This document shows positions 49,516 to 62,004 of a stretch of DNA of 64,000 nt, piece after piece. Location: positions 702,572 to 766,571 of the forward strand of contig NZ_CP047945.1 of NCBI RefSeq assembly GCF_014279795.1, written 5' to 3'. Below the pieces are notes generated by a model. The model was not told the DNA's origin. It saw only the letters and a program-made list of their open reading frames with translations, and made no database searches. The position numbers and the translations under genes are program-made. This stretch comes from Synechococcus sp. PROS-7-1 (GTDB lineage Bacteria > Cyanobacteriota > Cyanobacteriia > PCC-6307 > Cyanobiaceae). How positions within the stretch are numbered: position 1 is the stretch's first letter; each line of letters begins with the position of its first letter.

Positions 49516-50257
49516 GCTGCCGCAAACGACCGAGTTCTGTCGCTGATTGCGCTTGGAGGAAGAGGTTGGACCGACGTTCCTCAGCGATTGTGCTCGGGAC
49601 AGTGAGCTGCTTCTGACTCCTGAGCTCAACGACCTCTCTGAGTCGCGCTGTGATCGCTTGGTCTTCAGGTTTGAGTGCGTGCGCCCAGCGGAGATTGCCC
49701 TCTGTGTACTCATGGGCGCAGTACACACGTGTGGAATCAGGGAGTGCGGCGAATTTCTGTAAGGCCCTGTGCATCTCGTCGGGAGAGCCCTCAAACAGGC
49801 GGCCGCATCCTCCGCTGAACATGGTGTCGCCGCAGAAGAGCGCAGGGGTTTGTTCGGTTGCTGAACATCCCTCTGGAAGGAAAAAGGCGAGATGGGCGCT
49901 GGTATGGGCCCGCACATCGATGACGTCCACGGGCACGCCCAGTAACTGGATTTGTGCCCCGGCAGAGACAGGTTGCGTCTGGAAGGGAATTCGGCGTCGG
50001 TCCTGTTCTGAGGCGATCACAGCAGCGTTTGGCCAGTGATGAAGCAGGCCTGGGGTGCCACCAATGTGATCAGCGTGGTGATGGGTCTGAAGGACAGCGA
50101 TCAAGGTCAGCTGCTGCTCCTGCAGGGTCTGAATCACTGGCTCGGCAACGGCGGGATCCACGACAACGGCCTCCGATCCCCGTGACCAGATCCAGATGAT
50201 GTTGTCCTGCAGGACAGGTAGAGGCTGAATGGCTTCCCTCTCCAGCGTCAGGCTCAT
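49490..50257 (-). CDS. gloB: Hydroxyacylglutathione hydrolase (glyoxalase II)
   Basis: Metallo-beta-lactamase-fold thioesterase that releases D-lactate from S-lactoylglutathione. 255 residues. Metal-binding [10 protein letters not shown] motif near 58-67, [15 protein letters not shown] with the bridging Asp in the middle, and [14 protein letters not shown]-terminal helical domain that binds glutathione is present. Converges with and overlaps the ABC gene by 26 bases, and diverges from hisG with 14 bases between starts. Confidence 0.94.
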   Translation of the reverse strand: MSLTLEREAIQPLPVLQDNIIWIWSRGSEAVVVDPAVAEPVIQTLQEQQLTLIAVLQTHHHADHIGGTPGLLHHWPNAAVIASEQDRRRIPFQTQPVSAGAQIQLLGVPVDVIDVRAHTSAHLAFFLPEGCSATEQTPALFCGDTMFSGGCGRLFEGSPDEMHRALQKFAALPDSTRVYCAHEYTEGNLRWAHALKPEDQAITARLREVVELRSQKQLTVPSTIAEERRSNLFLQAQSATELGRLRQLKDDWKGF

Positions 50258-50271
50258 CGTTAAAGTCCGAG

Positions 50272-50940
50272 ATGTTGCTCACGTCCATGATCACCGTTGC
50301 ACTGGCCAAGGGCGCGCTGTTGCGGGATTCGGTTGAACGATTCCGAATGGCCGGTCTGGACTTTTCAGCGGTTCTTGATCCCGACAACCGTCAGTTGATG
50401 GTTCCCTCCACCTGCGGACGGGCTAGAGCTCTGCTTGTGCGCAACGGTGATGTGCCTGTTTATGTGGCTTACGGGCAAGCCCAGCTTGGAATTGTGGGCT
50501 ACGACGTGCTTCGTGAACACCAAATGCCTGTGGCCCATCTCGTGGATCTTGGCTTCGGAGGCTGCAGGATGTCTGTGGCTGTCAAGGACACCAGCGGTTA
50601 CACCAGAGCCACGGATCTCCCTCCGCATTGCAGGGTGGCCAGCAAGTTCACTCGATGCGCGCGTCAGTACTTTGATTCCATTGATCTTCCCGTTGAGCTT
50701 GTTCATCTCACGGGTTCTGTGGAACTAGGCCCGATCACTGGCATTGCTGAAGCCATCGTTGACCTTGTGGCCACCGGGCGCACATTGCGTGACAACGGTC
50801 TGGTGGCCATCGAGGATCTGTTTCATACGACCGCTCGGCTTGTCGGTCATCCGCTTGCTCTGCGACTGGATCAGGGAGAGCTTCAAGGCATCATCGACAC
50901 CATGCAGCGCTCTCCGCAAGATGCGGTGGGTGTGAGCTGA
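50272..50940 (+). CDS. hisG: ATP phosphoribosyltransferase, short form
   Basis: First step of histidine synthesis: ATP plus PRPP to phosphoribosyl-ATP. 222 residues, the short HisG form that lacks the C-terminal regulatory domain and needs HisZ, which must be encoded elsewhere. Motifs: [22 protein letters not shown] and the PRPP loop [18 protein letters not shown]. An internal ATG at 50287 is an alternative start. Its TGA shares a base with the ATG of the ABC exporter. Confidence 0.95.
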   Translation: MLLTSMITVALAKGALLRDSVERFRMAGLDFSAVLDPDNRQLMVPSTCGRARALLVRNGDVPVYVAYGQAQLGIVGYDVLREHQMPVAHLVDLGFGGCRMSVAVKDTSGYTRATDLPPHCRVASKFTRCARQYFDSIDLPVELVHLTGSVELGPITGIAEAIVDLVATGRTLRDNGLVAIEDLFHTTARLVGHPLALRLDQGELQGIIDTMQRSPQDAVGVS

Positions 50941-52769
50941 TGGCGGGATCAGATCTGCAACGAATCCGCCGGCTGGGCCGTTATCTCGGACGTGACCGAG
51001 GCCGTCTCCTGCTCACACTGACGTTGTTGGTGCCATTGGCTTTGGCTGGAGCCATCCAACCTCTCCTCGTCGGTCAGGCGATTTCAGTGCTTCGCACCGT
51101 GGCTGGTGCCACGAATGAGTCGGTTCTTCCGGCTCTTCAAGCGTTGGACAGCACGATGGCGATCCGCCTGATCATCGGCACGCTGTTGTTATCAGTGTTG
51201 CTGCGCCTCGCTCTGCAGGGGTACCAATCGTTCAATATTCAAACTGTGGGGCAGCGTCTGACGGCGCGGATCCGGCGTGATTTGTTTGCTCATGCCATGG
51301 ATTTATCGCTCCGATTCCATGACCGAATGCCAGTTGGAAAGCTTCTCACCAGGCTGACCAGTGACGTCGACGCTCTGGCTGAAGTGTTCGGCAGTGGTGC
51401 TGTGGGTGTGCTCGGAGATCTGGTGTCACTCACGGTGATCGCCATCTCCATGCTGCTGATTGAGTGGCGACTCGGATTGCTTCTCCTCGTCACACAAGTT
51501 CCGGTCACTCTTTTCATCCTCTGGCTTCAGCGTCGCTACCGCAAGGCGAATTACAGAGTGCGAGAAGAACTCTCCCAGCTGAATGCTGAATTTCAGGAAA
51601 ATCTTCAGGGGCTGGAAGTGGTGCAGATGTACAGGCGGGAAGCTTTCAATGGTGCCCGTTTTGAAACCACTGGTTTGGCGTACAGAAAGGCTGTGAATGG
51701 AACGATTTTTTACGACAGCAGCATTTCCGCATTTCTGGAATGGGTGTCGCTCGGCGCGGTCGCAATCGTTCTCGCTCTGGGGGGATGGATGGTCACAGCA
51801 GGGGCGATGGGGCTGGGCACGCTCACCACATTCATCCTCTACTCACAGCGTCTGTTCGATCCCCTTCGCCAGATGGCTGAACGTTTCACTCAGATCCAGG
51901 GTGGGCTGACGGCTGTGGAGCGCATCGGTGAGTTGCTCGAGGAGCCCCTCGAGATCCAGAAGCAACCAATCTCTGCGGATGGCGTTCAGCAATCCACCAA
52001 CACCAAGCCACTTCAACTCATCCAAGCGCAACGAGGGGAAGTGATTTTCGACAACGTGCATTTCGCTTATCGCCCTGACGAACCGATCCTTGAAGACCTC
52101 AGTTTCCGCATTGCACCCGGGGAGCATGTTGCGTTGGTCGGCCCAACCGGTTCCGGGAAGACGACGGTGATCCGTTTGCTTTGCCGTCTTTATGAACCCC
52201 AGCGGGGGAGGATCCTGCTGGATGGCGAAGACATCCGCAGCCTCTCTCTTTCCGATTTGCGTCATCAGCTCGGAGTGGTTCTGCAGGACACCTTTCTCTT
52301 CAGCGGCAGCATCGCCGACAACCTGCGGCTTGATCAGACCATCGACGATCAGAAGCTGGAGGACATCTGCAGGGATCTCGGTCTCACTGGTCTTCTCAAT
52401 CGCCTACCGGATGGACTCGACACAGAACTCCGGGAAAGGGGTGGAAATCTCAGCTCAGGAGAGAGGCAGCTCTTGGCAGTTGCACGGGTCGCCATTCGCA
52501 ATCCCACGGTGTTGGTGATGGATGAAGCCACTGCGTTTCTCGACCCTTCCACCGAAGCCACCCTGCAACGTGATCTGGATCGGCTTTTGGAACGACGAAC
52601 GGCTGTGGTGATCGCGCACCGTTTGGCCACTGTGGAAGCGGCAGACCGGATTCTGGTGTTACGCCGTGGTCGCCTGATCGAGCAGGGAAGCCATCTCCAG
52701 CTTCGAGCCCAAGGGGGGTTGTATGCCGAACTGGCCGATCTTCAGGAACGTGGTCTGGCCAGGCTCTGA
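50940..52769 (+). CDS. ABC exporter, fused transmembrane and ATPase domains (MsbA/MDR type)
   Basis: 609 residues. Six-helix membrane domain over about residues 18-320, linker, then ATPase domain: Walker A GPTGSGKTT near 401, Q-loop VVLQDTFLF, signature LSSGERQLL near 503, Walker B VLVMDEATAFLD near 525, and VIAHRLATV. Half-transporter, expected to dimerise; substrate may be lipid or a small hydrophobic compound. Starts within the hisG stop and overlaps the hydrolase gene by 28 bases at the 3' end. Confidence 0.93.
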   Translation: MAGSDLQRIRRLGRYLGRDRGRLLLTLTLLVPLALAGAIQPLLVGQAISVLRTVAGATNESVLPALQALDSTMAIRLIIGTLLLSVLLRLALQGYQSFNIQTVGQRLTARIRRDLFAHAMDLSLRFHDRMPVGKLLTRLTSDVDALAEVFGSGAVGVLGDLVSLTVIAISMLLIEWRLGLLLLVTQVPVTLFILWLQRRYRKANYRVREELSQLNAEFQENLQGLEVVQMYRREAFNGARFETTGLAYRKAVNGTIFYDSSISAFLEWVSLGAVAIVLALGGWMVTAGAMGLGTLTTFILYSQRLFDPLRQMAERFTQIQGGLTAVERIGELLEEPLEIQKQPISADGVQQSTNTKPLQLIQAQRGEVIFDNVHFAYRPDEPILEDLSFRIAPGEHVALVGPTGSGKTTVIRLLCRLYEPQRGRILLDGEDIRSLSLSDLRHQLGVVLQDTFLFSGSIADNLRLDQTIDDQKLEDICRDLGLTGLLNRLPDGLDTELRERGGNLSSGERQLLAVARVAIRNPTVLVMDEATAFLDPSTEATLQRDLDRLLERRTAVVIAHRLATVEAADRILVLRRGRLIEQGSHLQLRAQGGLYAELADLQERGLARL

Positions 52770-53497
52770 TCGACCAACCAAGTTTCGATCACAGTGCACA
52801 ACTCCTCGGGTTGCTCCTGCATCGGCAGATGCCCGCAGTTCGCAATCTCACGGTAGTCGTGACCAGGGCTGTACCCGGCCAGGTGGCGGACATAACCCGG
52901 CTCCATCACCTGATCACGCTCCCCACCGATCCAGAGGCTGTTCACTGAAAGCCGTGCCACCATCCCTGGTAGTTGGCGAACAGCTCCCCTGCTGGTGCTG
53001 TTCACAAGAAGCCCCCGGGCAGCGCGACTCTCGGCCCGTACCGGACCCAAGCGTCCCAAAGGAGGAGGCAGTCTCTTGAGCACGTCCGGTCGTAGGTCAA
53101 TCACGCGTCGTCCGATCGAGCGCAGTTGCCGGAACGGTTTGGGCTGATAAATGCCTCCCCCCGCTGCCACGCAAACGAGGCCACGCAAGCCTGGCTCGGC
53201 GTCCCTGCGCAGTGCGGCTTCCGCGTGCAGCACCACGCTCCCTCCAAGGGAATGACCCATGAGGATGAATGGCCGACCTGCTGCTCGCTCCAGAGCCTGA
53301 GCGGCCAACCAACGTCCATAGGCCGCCAGCGTGGGCAGAAGCGCCTTGAAGCGAACGCAGTCTCCAAATCCAGGCAGGTCCGGACACCACAAGCTGACAG
53401 GGATGCCCCGCTGTTCCCAGGTCTGCACAAATGGTTCCCAGACCTGTCGGCTCAGCATCCAGCCATGCACGGCGATCAGCAGGGGAGCGTCGTTCAT
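52742..53497 (-). CDS. Alpha/beta hydrolase
   Basis: 251 residues from ATG 53497 (longer frame to 53656 overlaps the acetyltransferase gene). Oxyanion motif AVHGWMLS, nucleophile elbow GHSLGGS with Ser83, acidic residue in IGGERDQVMEPG and catalytic His in NCGHLPMQEQP. Esterase, lipase or a dienelactone-type hydrolase; substrate unknown. Ends inside the convergent ABC exporter gene. Confidence 0.85.
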   Translation of the reverse strand: MNDAPLLIAVHGWMLSRQVWEPFVQTWEQRGIPVSLWCPDLPGFGDCVRFKALLPTLAAYGRWLAAQALERAAGRPFILMGHSLGGSVVLHAEAALRRDAEPGLRGLVCVAAGGGIYQPKPFRQLRSIGRRVIDLRPDVLKRLPPPLGRLGPVRAESRAARGLLVNSTSRGAVRQLPGMVARLSVNSLWIGGERDQVMEPGYVRHLAGYSPGHDYREIANCGHLPMQEQPEELCTVIETWLVDQSLARPRS

Positions 53498-53618
53498 CAG
53501 AGCGTCAAAGGCGAGACCAGCCTGCCGTCTTCTCGGCCTCCGGTGCGTCAAGATCACACCAAAGCAGCACTTGCAGGTGATCAGCGGTTCCTCCCTCACG
53601 CCAGAAACTCTGCAGGCC

Positions 53619-54080
53619 ATGTATGGCGAACAAGCCAAGCTGTGCACGTCTCCCAACGAGCAGCTGACTCTGGTGTTCAGTCAGCACCGGACTTTCGATC
53701 TCGTGGAGCTGGAGCAGCTTCTGGAAGCGGTGGGTTGGAGCCGTCGGCCTGTGCGCAGGGTTCGCAAGGCCCTTGATCACAGCCTTCTGCGGGTTGGTCT
53801 GTGGCGTCATGACGCGCGGATTCCCCGATTGATTGGATTTGCCCGCTGCACTGGTGATGGGGTGCTTGAGGCCACCATCTGGGATGTGGCCGTGCATCCC
53901 CTTTATCAGGGGGCAGGCCTCGGTAAGCAGCTCATGGATTACATCCTCGATTGCTTGCGCACGATGGGCACAGAGCGCGCCACCCTGTTCGCGGATCCAG
54001 GTGTGTTGCCGTTCTACCAACGGCTGGGCTGGGACCTGGAGCCCGGCGGTCATCGTTGTGGCTTTTGGTACGCCAACTAA
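53619..54080 (+). CDS. GNAT-family N-acetyltransferase
   Basis: 153 residues from ATG 53619; a GTG at 53577 would add 14. The acetyl-CoA loop is AVHPLYQGAGLGKQLMDY (about 91-108) with the QxxGxG pattern, and the end has GVLPFYQRLGWDLEP. Acceptor unknown. A long upstream frame overlaps the hydrolase and is ignored. It converges with the glycosyltransferase gene (4-base overlap). Confidence 0.85.
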   Translation: MYGEQAKLCTSPNEQLTLVFSQHRTFDLVELEQLLEAVGWSRRPVRRVRKALDHSLLRVGLWRHDARIPRLIGFARCTGDGVLEATIWDVAVHPLYQGAGLGKQLMDYILDCLRTMGTERATLFADPGVLPFYQRLGWDLEPGGHRCGFWYAN

Positions 54081-54778
54081 GACGCGTAGTAGTCGCGGGC
54101 CAGCGTTTCCAGGGAAACACCTTGTTTCCATCTCCGTTTGAGCTTGAAGTTCTGCAAGCTGCGCCGGAGCACACCACAGCGGTCCCAGCGACGGCCATCG
54201 GTGATCAAGGGGGTGTGCAGAGGACGCAAGCTTGCGATCTTGCTCAGTCGTTCCACCAGGTCGAGGTCTTCCATCAAGGGGACATCGGCGAACCCACCAG
54301 AGCGCGCGTAGAGGGTCTGGTGAAGCAGAAGTCCCTGGTCTCCATAAGGCCTTTGCAGCCACCGGCTACGAAGGGCGACAGCCTTGGCCAGTAGGTGCCT
54401 CATCGGGGTTCCAGGCTGGATCTGGAGATCGAAATACCAGGCGGATGCTGCTGCCTGCGGTGAGAGCAGAACCGAACGGATGCGTTCAGCCCAAGACTTC
54501 GGCAGACGACTGTCTGCATGGAGAAACAGCAACCATGTCCCGGATGCCTGGCGGGCGCCTGCGGCAAGCTGATGGCCTCTGCCGGCCGGTTCCACGGCGA
54601 TCACGTGGGCTCCGCTGAGTCGAGCGATCGCAAGACTGCCATCGATGCTGCCTCCATCAGCGATCACCAGTTCGTGATTGCTGGTTCCTTGCTGGAGATC
54701 CGCCAGCAACAACGGCAGTCTTTCGCTCTCATTCAGGCAAGGAATCACCACACTCAGGGATGGGATCGCCTGGGTCAT
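54077..54778 (-). CDS. Glycosyltransferase family 2 (TIGR04283 type)
   Basis: 233 residues from ATG 54778. GT-A fold: LSVVIPCLNESERLP near the start, the metal-binding segment VIADGGSIDGS, then GRGHQLAAGARQASGTWLLFLHAD. This small single-domain type usually occurs beside a DUF2064 gene, as it does here: the ATG overlaps the stop of the next feature's gene by 4 bases. Paired genes of this kind have been linked to arsenosugar or other sugar-lipid synthesis in some bacteria. Confidence 0.85.
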   Translation of the reverse strand: MTQAIPSLSVVIPCLNESERLPLLLADLQQGTSNHELVIADGGSIDGSLAIARLSGAHVIAVEPAGRGHQLAAGARQASGTWLLFLHADSRLPKSWAERIRSVLLSPQAAASAWYFDLQIQPGTPMRHLLAKAVALRSRWLQRPYGDQGLLLHQTLYARSGGFADVPLMEDLDLVERLSKIASLRPLHTPLITDGRRWDRCGVLRRSLQNFKLKRRWKQGVSLETLARDYYAS

Positions 54779-55415
54779 GCCAGCCAACCCTGAAGATCGC
54801 CGATCGTATCGATGTCGTTGCGCCAGCTCAGCAACTCCGGTGTGATCCCCCGCTGCTGTGCTCTTTCAACGGTCAGCGTGCAGACAGCATCCGTTCCCCA
54901 GGGGATGGAGTGAAAGGCCCAGTGAGGGTCCTGCTCCTCTGCAGCCAGCCCCAGAAGCCAGTAACCCCCATCCTGCGACGGTCCAAGCACCAAGGATGAA
55001 CGTTTCAGTTTGTCGATGGCGATCAGCAGGTCCTGCTGATGCAGATCCGGCAGATCGGTGCCGATCAGGATCACCGGGGTGGAGGAGCGGTGAGCTCGAG
55101 CCCTGAGCACTTCATGACAGAGACGGTTGCCCAAGCCGCCACGACTCTGGGCATGGATGGAAAGGCCTTGCTGCGAGGCAAGCCAACGCCGACAGGCTTT
55201 CTGGCCTGCTCCGCTCACAGCGATTCGAGCCTCGAGAACCCCTGATTGGGCGAGGGTTGCGGCCACGGCCACCGTATGACTGATCAAACGGGCCTGAATC
55301 CTTGCGGCAGATTCATCCCCAAGGGTTGCGGCCAGGCGTCGCTTGCAGCGCCCGCTGGCAGGCCAGCGGGTCATCACGACCAGCGTGGGCAGGCCAGCGG
55401 CTTCACCCTCAAGGA

Positions 55416-55419
<4 letters not shown>
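54775..55419 (-). CDS. DUF2064 / TIGR04282 family nucleotidyl-glycosyltransferase-like protein
   Basis: 214 residues. Motifs: TRWPASGRCKRRLA, GNRLCHEV, PVILIGTDLPDL and GPSQDGGYWLLGL, the family pattern of a GT-A-type sugar nucleotide enzyme related to CofC and MobA. Predicted cofactor or sugar transferase partner of the GT2 gene downstream. Starts in the 4-base overlap with the htrA stop. Confidence 0.83.
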
Positions 55420-58642
<3,223 letters not shown>

Positions 58643-58746
58643 CTCGAAAAGATCGTGGTCGCTGTCGTAATCAGGTATGGAGTCGTATTGAGGAAGTTGC
58701 AGGAAACCCCCTAACTCAGCAAAACCACCCTATGCGCAGCAATGGC

Positions 58747-59271
58747 TCAATTGGCGTTGAGGATATCCATTTGTACAACCCCGACAACTTGCGGGATGGG
58801 ATTCGGCCCGAAAGGAATCGCAGCCAGCGTGAAGGTGTAAAGGTCTGAAGGTGGATTGGTTCCAGCCTTGAAGGCAACGGTCACCGTGTTTCCTGGGGGG
58901 ACAGGTTCTTTGAATTGGACATTGACGGTGCGTGCTTGATTGCTGAATTCAGCAACGGCGGGAATGGCTTGGCCTTCTCGGCGCGGAGTGCCGATAAACG
59001 CTTTCACCGGGATCGCCCCGTAAAAGAAGGCGGGCTGAACGCCCCTGATCTGTTCAAGGCTGATACCACCAAGTCCAGCGTCGGCTCCTTCTGGAAAGTC
59101 GAGAACCACGTAGTAAATCGCACCCCCTTCAAAGGCGTACCACCTGTAATTCACTAATCGAGCCTTGGTCGGCACTGCGACGAAGCTTGTCTGGCCATTG
59201 ATTTCCAATGCGCTTGCGGGCAGGGGAGCCAGCATCAGCGTGGTCGCCAGAACGGAGGGAATCAGTCGCAT
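58747..59271 (-). CDS. DUF2808 secreted protein
   Basis: 174 residues with a signal peptide (1-21, ending SALE). The mature protein shows the DUF2808 pattern: ATYYFTLxxP-like GGAIYYVVLDFPEGADAGLGGISLEQI, followed by FEP/pro-rich turns and an extended VTVAFKAGTNPP. Exported; function unknown and almost restricted to cyanobacteria. Lies 6 bases after the small gene upstream. Confidence 0.85.
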   Translation of the reverse strand: MRLIPSVLATTLMLAPLPASALEINGQTSFVAVPTKARLVNYRWYAFEGGAIYYVVLDFPEGADAGLGGISLEQIRGVQPAFFYGAIPVKAFIGTPRREGQAIPAVAEFSNQARTVNVQFKEPVPPGNTVTVAFKAGTNPPSDLYTFTLAAIPFGPNPIPQVVGVVQMDILNAN

Positions 59272-59277
59272 CAGCGA

Positions 59278-59520
59278 TCAGCGCTCGGTTCTCCAGAGAT
59301 GGGGGGCGAAAAGCACTTCAGCTGGGCTGGAACTGCCTTGCCAGTCTCCAAGTTCGCGCATCAAGGCGAGACAGTCATCACGCTCACCCCCCCGAGCGAG
59401 TTCTTTGAGTCTCTGCTTCATGTCGTCTTTGGTGATGATCATGACCAATTCGCGGCGCTGATCAGCCTGCAGAGGAAAGCTGTCCGGGGGGTGGACTCTG
59501 CGAAAACGCTTCGAGCTCAT
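59278..59520 (-). CDS. Small conserved hypothetical protein
   Basis: 80 residues from ATG 59520. Basic and acidic residues alternate; helical KDDMKQRLKELARGG then an AEVLFAPHLWRTE end. No family recognised. Likely co-transcribed with the DUF2808 gene (6-base gap). Confidence 0.55.
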   Translation of the reverse strand: MSSKRFRRVHPPDSFPLQADQRRELVMIITKDDMKQRLKELARGGERDDCLALMRELGDWQGSSSPAEVLFAPHLWRTER

Positions 59521-59549
59521 GGTGTCTAGGGCAGATATGAAACAACCCT

Positions 59550-59581
59550 GGCTTGGGTCTTACTCAGACCATAATCAAGCC
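59550..59581. other. Nested hairpin upstream of gor
   Basis: GGCTTG (59550-59555) pairs with CAAGCC (59576-59581), and the inner GGTCT (59556-59560) with AGACC (59566-59570), leaving an ATAAT bulge on one side. It lies between the divergent small gene and gor, so may serve as a leader structure or overlapping dyad operators. Confidence 0.4.
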
Positions 59582-59669
59582 TTTACGTCCATGCCGTATT
59601 CCGGCGCACATCACTTCGTGGGGATCAAGGCGAGCACCCGATCAGAATGATCTGAGACGGAACGTGTTG

Positions 59670-61034
59670 ATGGACCAGGTTTTTGATCTCGTTGTGATCG
59701 GCGCCGGCTCAGGTGGTCTTGCCGCTGCCAAGCGAGCTTCGGCCCATGGTGCACGCGTCGCTCTTGTGGAGGGCGACAAAGTTGGGGGGACCTGTGTCAT
59801 CCGTGGGTGTGTGCCGAAGAAACTGCTTGTGTATGGCTCCAAAGTTTCAGAGCACTTAGCTGATGCACCGAGCTACGGCGTTGATGTGCCCCCAGCCACG
59901 ATCAACACCTCTGTGCTTCTTCAAGCGGTGCGGGCTGAGGTGGATCGATTAAATACTTTGCATGTGAGCCTCCTCGAGAAAGCGGGAGTGACCCTGGTTC
60001 AAGGCTGGGGTCGTTTTCAAGATGCTCACCGCATCGCTGTTTCCTCTAAGCCTGGAGGCGATGTCGAGCACTCTCTGACGGCAGGACGCGTTCTCATCGC
60101 TGTAGGAGGACGTCCCCTGCGCCCCTCGATCCCAGGGGCAGAGCTGGGCTGGGTGAGTGACGACATGTTCCTGCTTGAGCGCTTTCCCGAGCATGTTGTG
60201 GTGGTGGGTGCTGGTTTCATTGCCTGCGAGTTCGCCTGCATCCTCCGAGGACTTGGCATCGCCGTCACCCAGCTGGTGAGGAGAGATGGTCTGCTGCGTG
60301 GTTTCGATCGGGAACTCGCTGCAGCTGTGCAGGAGGGCATGGTGGAGAAGGGAGTGGATCTGCGTTTCTCCACCAGTCCTGCAGCCATTGAGGGCTCGCC
60401 CGGCGATCTGGTTCTGGTGACGGATCAAGGCGAGCGGATCCAGGCCGGAGGCGTGCTCCTGGCAACCGGGCGTCAGCCTTTTCTGCAGGGATTGAATCTT
60501 GAAGCCGCCGGACTCAGGAGTGAGGGCAGGAAGCTGACGGTGGACGCTGACCAGCGCACCAGTGTTTCCCATATTTTTGCTGTGGGCGATGTGACTGATC
60601 GCATCTGCCTCACCCCTGTGGCTGTGGATGAGGGCAGAGCCTTTGCTGATACACAGTTCGGTGGCCGGCCGCGCCAGGTGAATCATGACCTTGTGGCGAG
60701 TGCGGTGTTCAGTCAGCCCGAGCTGGCCACCGTCGGCCTTTCTGAAGAAGCCGCGATCAGCCGATTGGGCGCTGATGCTGTGGTGATCCACAGGGCGCGG
60801 TTCCGCTCCATGGACCAGGCACTTCCAAAGCGTGGTCCTCGAACTCTGCTCAAGCTGGTCATTGAGGCCGGCACGGACAAGGTGCTGGGCTGTCACATGG
60901 TGGGAGAGCATGCCGCTGAAATCATTCAGATGGCCGCGATTGCCGTGGGGATGGGAGCCACCAAAGCCGACTTTGATCGCACCATGGCTCTCCATCCCAC
61001 CGTGTCAGAGGAATTTGTCACCATGGCTTCGTGA
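59670..61034 (+). CDS. gor: Glutathione reductase
   Basis: Reduces glutathione disulfide with NAD(P)H using FAD. 454 residues from ATG 59670 (upstream in-frame codons from 59553 look non-coding). FAD motif VVIGAGSGGLAAA at 8-20; redox-active disulfide Cys42/Cys47 in GGTCVIRGCVPKK; second Rossmann motif VVVGAGFIACEFA near 172; C-terminal His in the HPTVSEEF motif. The first loop of the NAD(P) site (GAGFIACEFACILR) and downstream LVRRDGLLR resemble GR more than other disulfide reductases. Confidence 0.93.
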   Translation: MDQVFDLVVIGAGSGGLAAAKRASAHGARVALVEGDKVGGTCVIRGCVPKKLLVYGSKVSEHLADAPSYGVDVPPATINTSVLLQAVRAEVDRLNTLHVSLLEKAGVTLVQGWGRFQDAHRIAVSSKPGGDVEHSLTAGRVLIAVGGRPLRPSIPGAELGWVSDDMFLLERFPEHVVVVGAGFIACEFACILRGLGIAVTQLVRRDGLLRGFDRELAAAVQEGMVEKGVDLRFSTSPAAIEGSPGDLVLVTDQGERIQAGGVLLATGRQPFLQGLNLEAAGLRSEGRKLTVDADQRTSVSHIFAVGDVTDRICLTPVAVDEGRAFADTQFGGRPRQVNHDLVASAVFSQPELATVGLSEEAAISRLGADAVVIHRARFRSMDQALPKRGPRTLLKLVIEAGTDKVLGCHMVGEHAAEIIQMAAIAVGMGATKADFDRTMALHPTVSEEFVTMAS

Positions 61035-61120
61035 TCTTCAGGACATTGCTGTCAAGCTTCGGCGCCACTGCGGGGCCTCGGAAGACCCTTTAATTTGCGC
61101 AGAGTTCGTTGTGTCATGCG

Positions 61121-61642
61121 GTGCTGACTCTCGAGGCTCTGCGTCGTGGAGGCGTGCTGATCGTGCCTCTGATGCTGGTCTCCGTCGCTGTTGCATCGAT
61201 GGGAGTCGAGCGGTTGCGCTTCTGGTGGCAATGGGGCCGCGGCGATCGTGTCAACTCGGAGCATTCACTGCTTGAACTCGCGCAACTCAAGCCATCGGAA
61301 GCATCACTGCGTCAGCAGTTGCTTGTGGCGCGACTCGAGCGCCAGCTCTGTCGTTGGGATGGAGCATTGGAGCTTTGCATGGTTCTGGGGCCTCTCCTTG
61401 GGCTGCTGGCCTCGGTGATTGGCCTGATGCAGTTGCTCCAAGCGCTTGGCCCCGGACTCACGCTTCCCTCCCAGGGAGGAGACCTGATCGCCGGTTATGG
61501 CCAGGTGCTCATTGGCACAGTCCTCGGCCTTTTGATCGCGGTTTTGGCTCTTTTGGTGCAACGCCTCAATCGTCTGCGCGCCCAAGTGGTTCTCGATGCC
61601 TTTTCCGATCGTTGTCTGGAACGCCGTTCCGGCCAGATCTGA
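61121..61642 (+). CDS. MotA/TolQ/ExbB-family proton-channel-like membrane protein
   Basis: 173 residues from GTG 61121; TTG 61109 would add 4. Three hydrophobic segments: about 9-29, 88-110 and 125-146. The second and third have the family patterns (GPLLGLLASVIGLM, then GYGQVLIGTVLGLLIAVLALL), where TolQ/ExbB/MotA proteins line the proton path with ExbD. Shorter cytoplasmic loop than E. coli ExbB. First of four overlapping or abutting genes. Confidence 0.75.
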   Translation: MLTLEALRRGGVLIVPLMLVSVAVASMGVERLRFWWQWGRGDRVNSEHSLLELAQLKPSEASLRQQLLVARLERQLCRWDGALELCMVLGPLLGLLASVIGLMQLLQALGPGLTLPSQGGDLIAGYGQVLIGTVLGLLIAVLALLVQRLNRLRAQVVLDAFSDRCLERRSGQI

Positions 61643-62004
61643 TGCCTCTCGTTCTTTCGTTCGGTGCCGTTGTGCTGACTCTGATGACGTTCCTCGCATC
61701 CCTTCCTTTGGTTGTTCAGCAGACACCCCCAACAAGGCAGCGCAACATCTCAGGCGCTTCTGCGCGGACGCGTTGGCTGGTGGTTCGATCCCTTGGAGGC
61801 AGTTGGTACCTCAATGGACAACCCATGTCAGCTGCCTTGCTCAGCAGGCAGCTCGATCAGCGTGAAGGCGGACCGGATGAGCTGCTGTTACTTCCCTCCA
61901 GTGCCTTGCCGGCATCGGCAGTCGCCTCCGACCTTGCCTGGCTCAGACGCCAGTCCTCGATCCCGGTGCGTTTGCAGGCTGTTCCGGAAGTGATCGCCCC
62001 ATGA
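61642..62004 (+). CDS. ExbD-like small membrane protein, first copy
   Basis: 120 residues; its ATG shares a base with the stop of the channel-like gene. An N-terminal hydrophobic segment (about 2-24) is followed by a periplasmic domain with the ExbD/TolR order: a WYLNGQPMSAALLSRQL strand-helix and DELLLLPSSALPASAVASDLAWL. No Asp sits in the transmembrane segment where E. coli ExbD has its key Asp25, so it may not conduct protons itself. Confidence 0.55.
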   Translation: MPLVLSFGAVVLTLMTFLASLPLVVQQTPPTRQRNISGASARTRWLVVRSLGGSWYLNGQPMSAALLSRQLDQREGGPDELLLLPSSALPASAVASDLAWLRRQSSIPVRLQAVPEVIAP

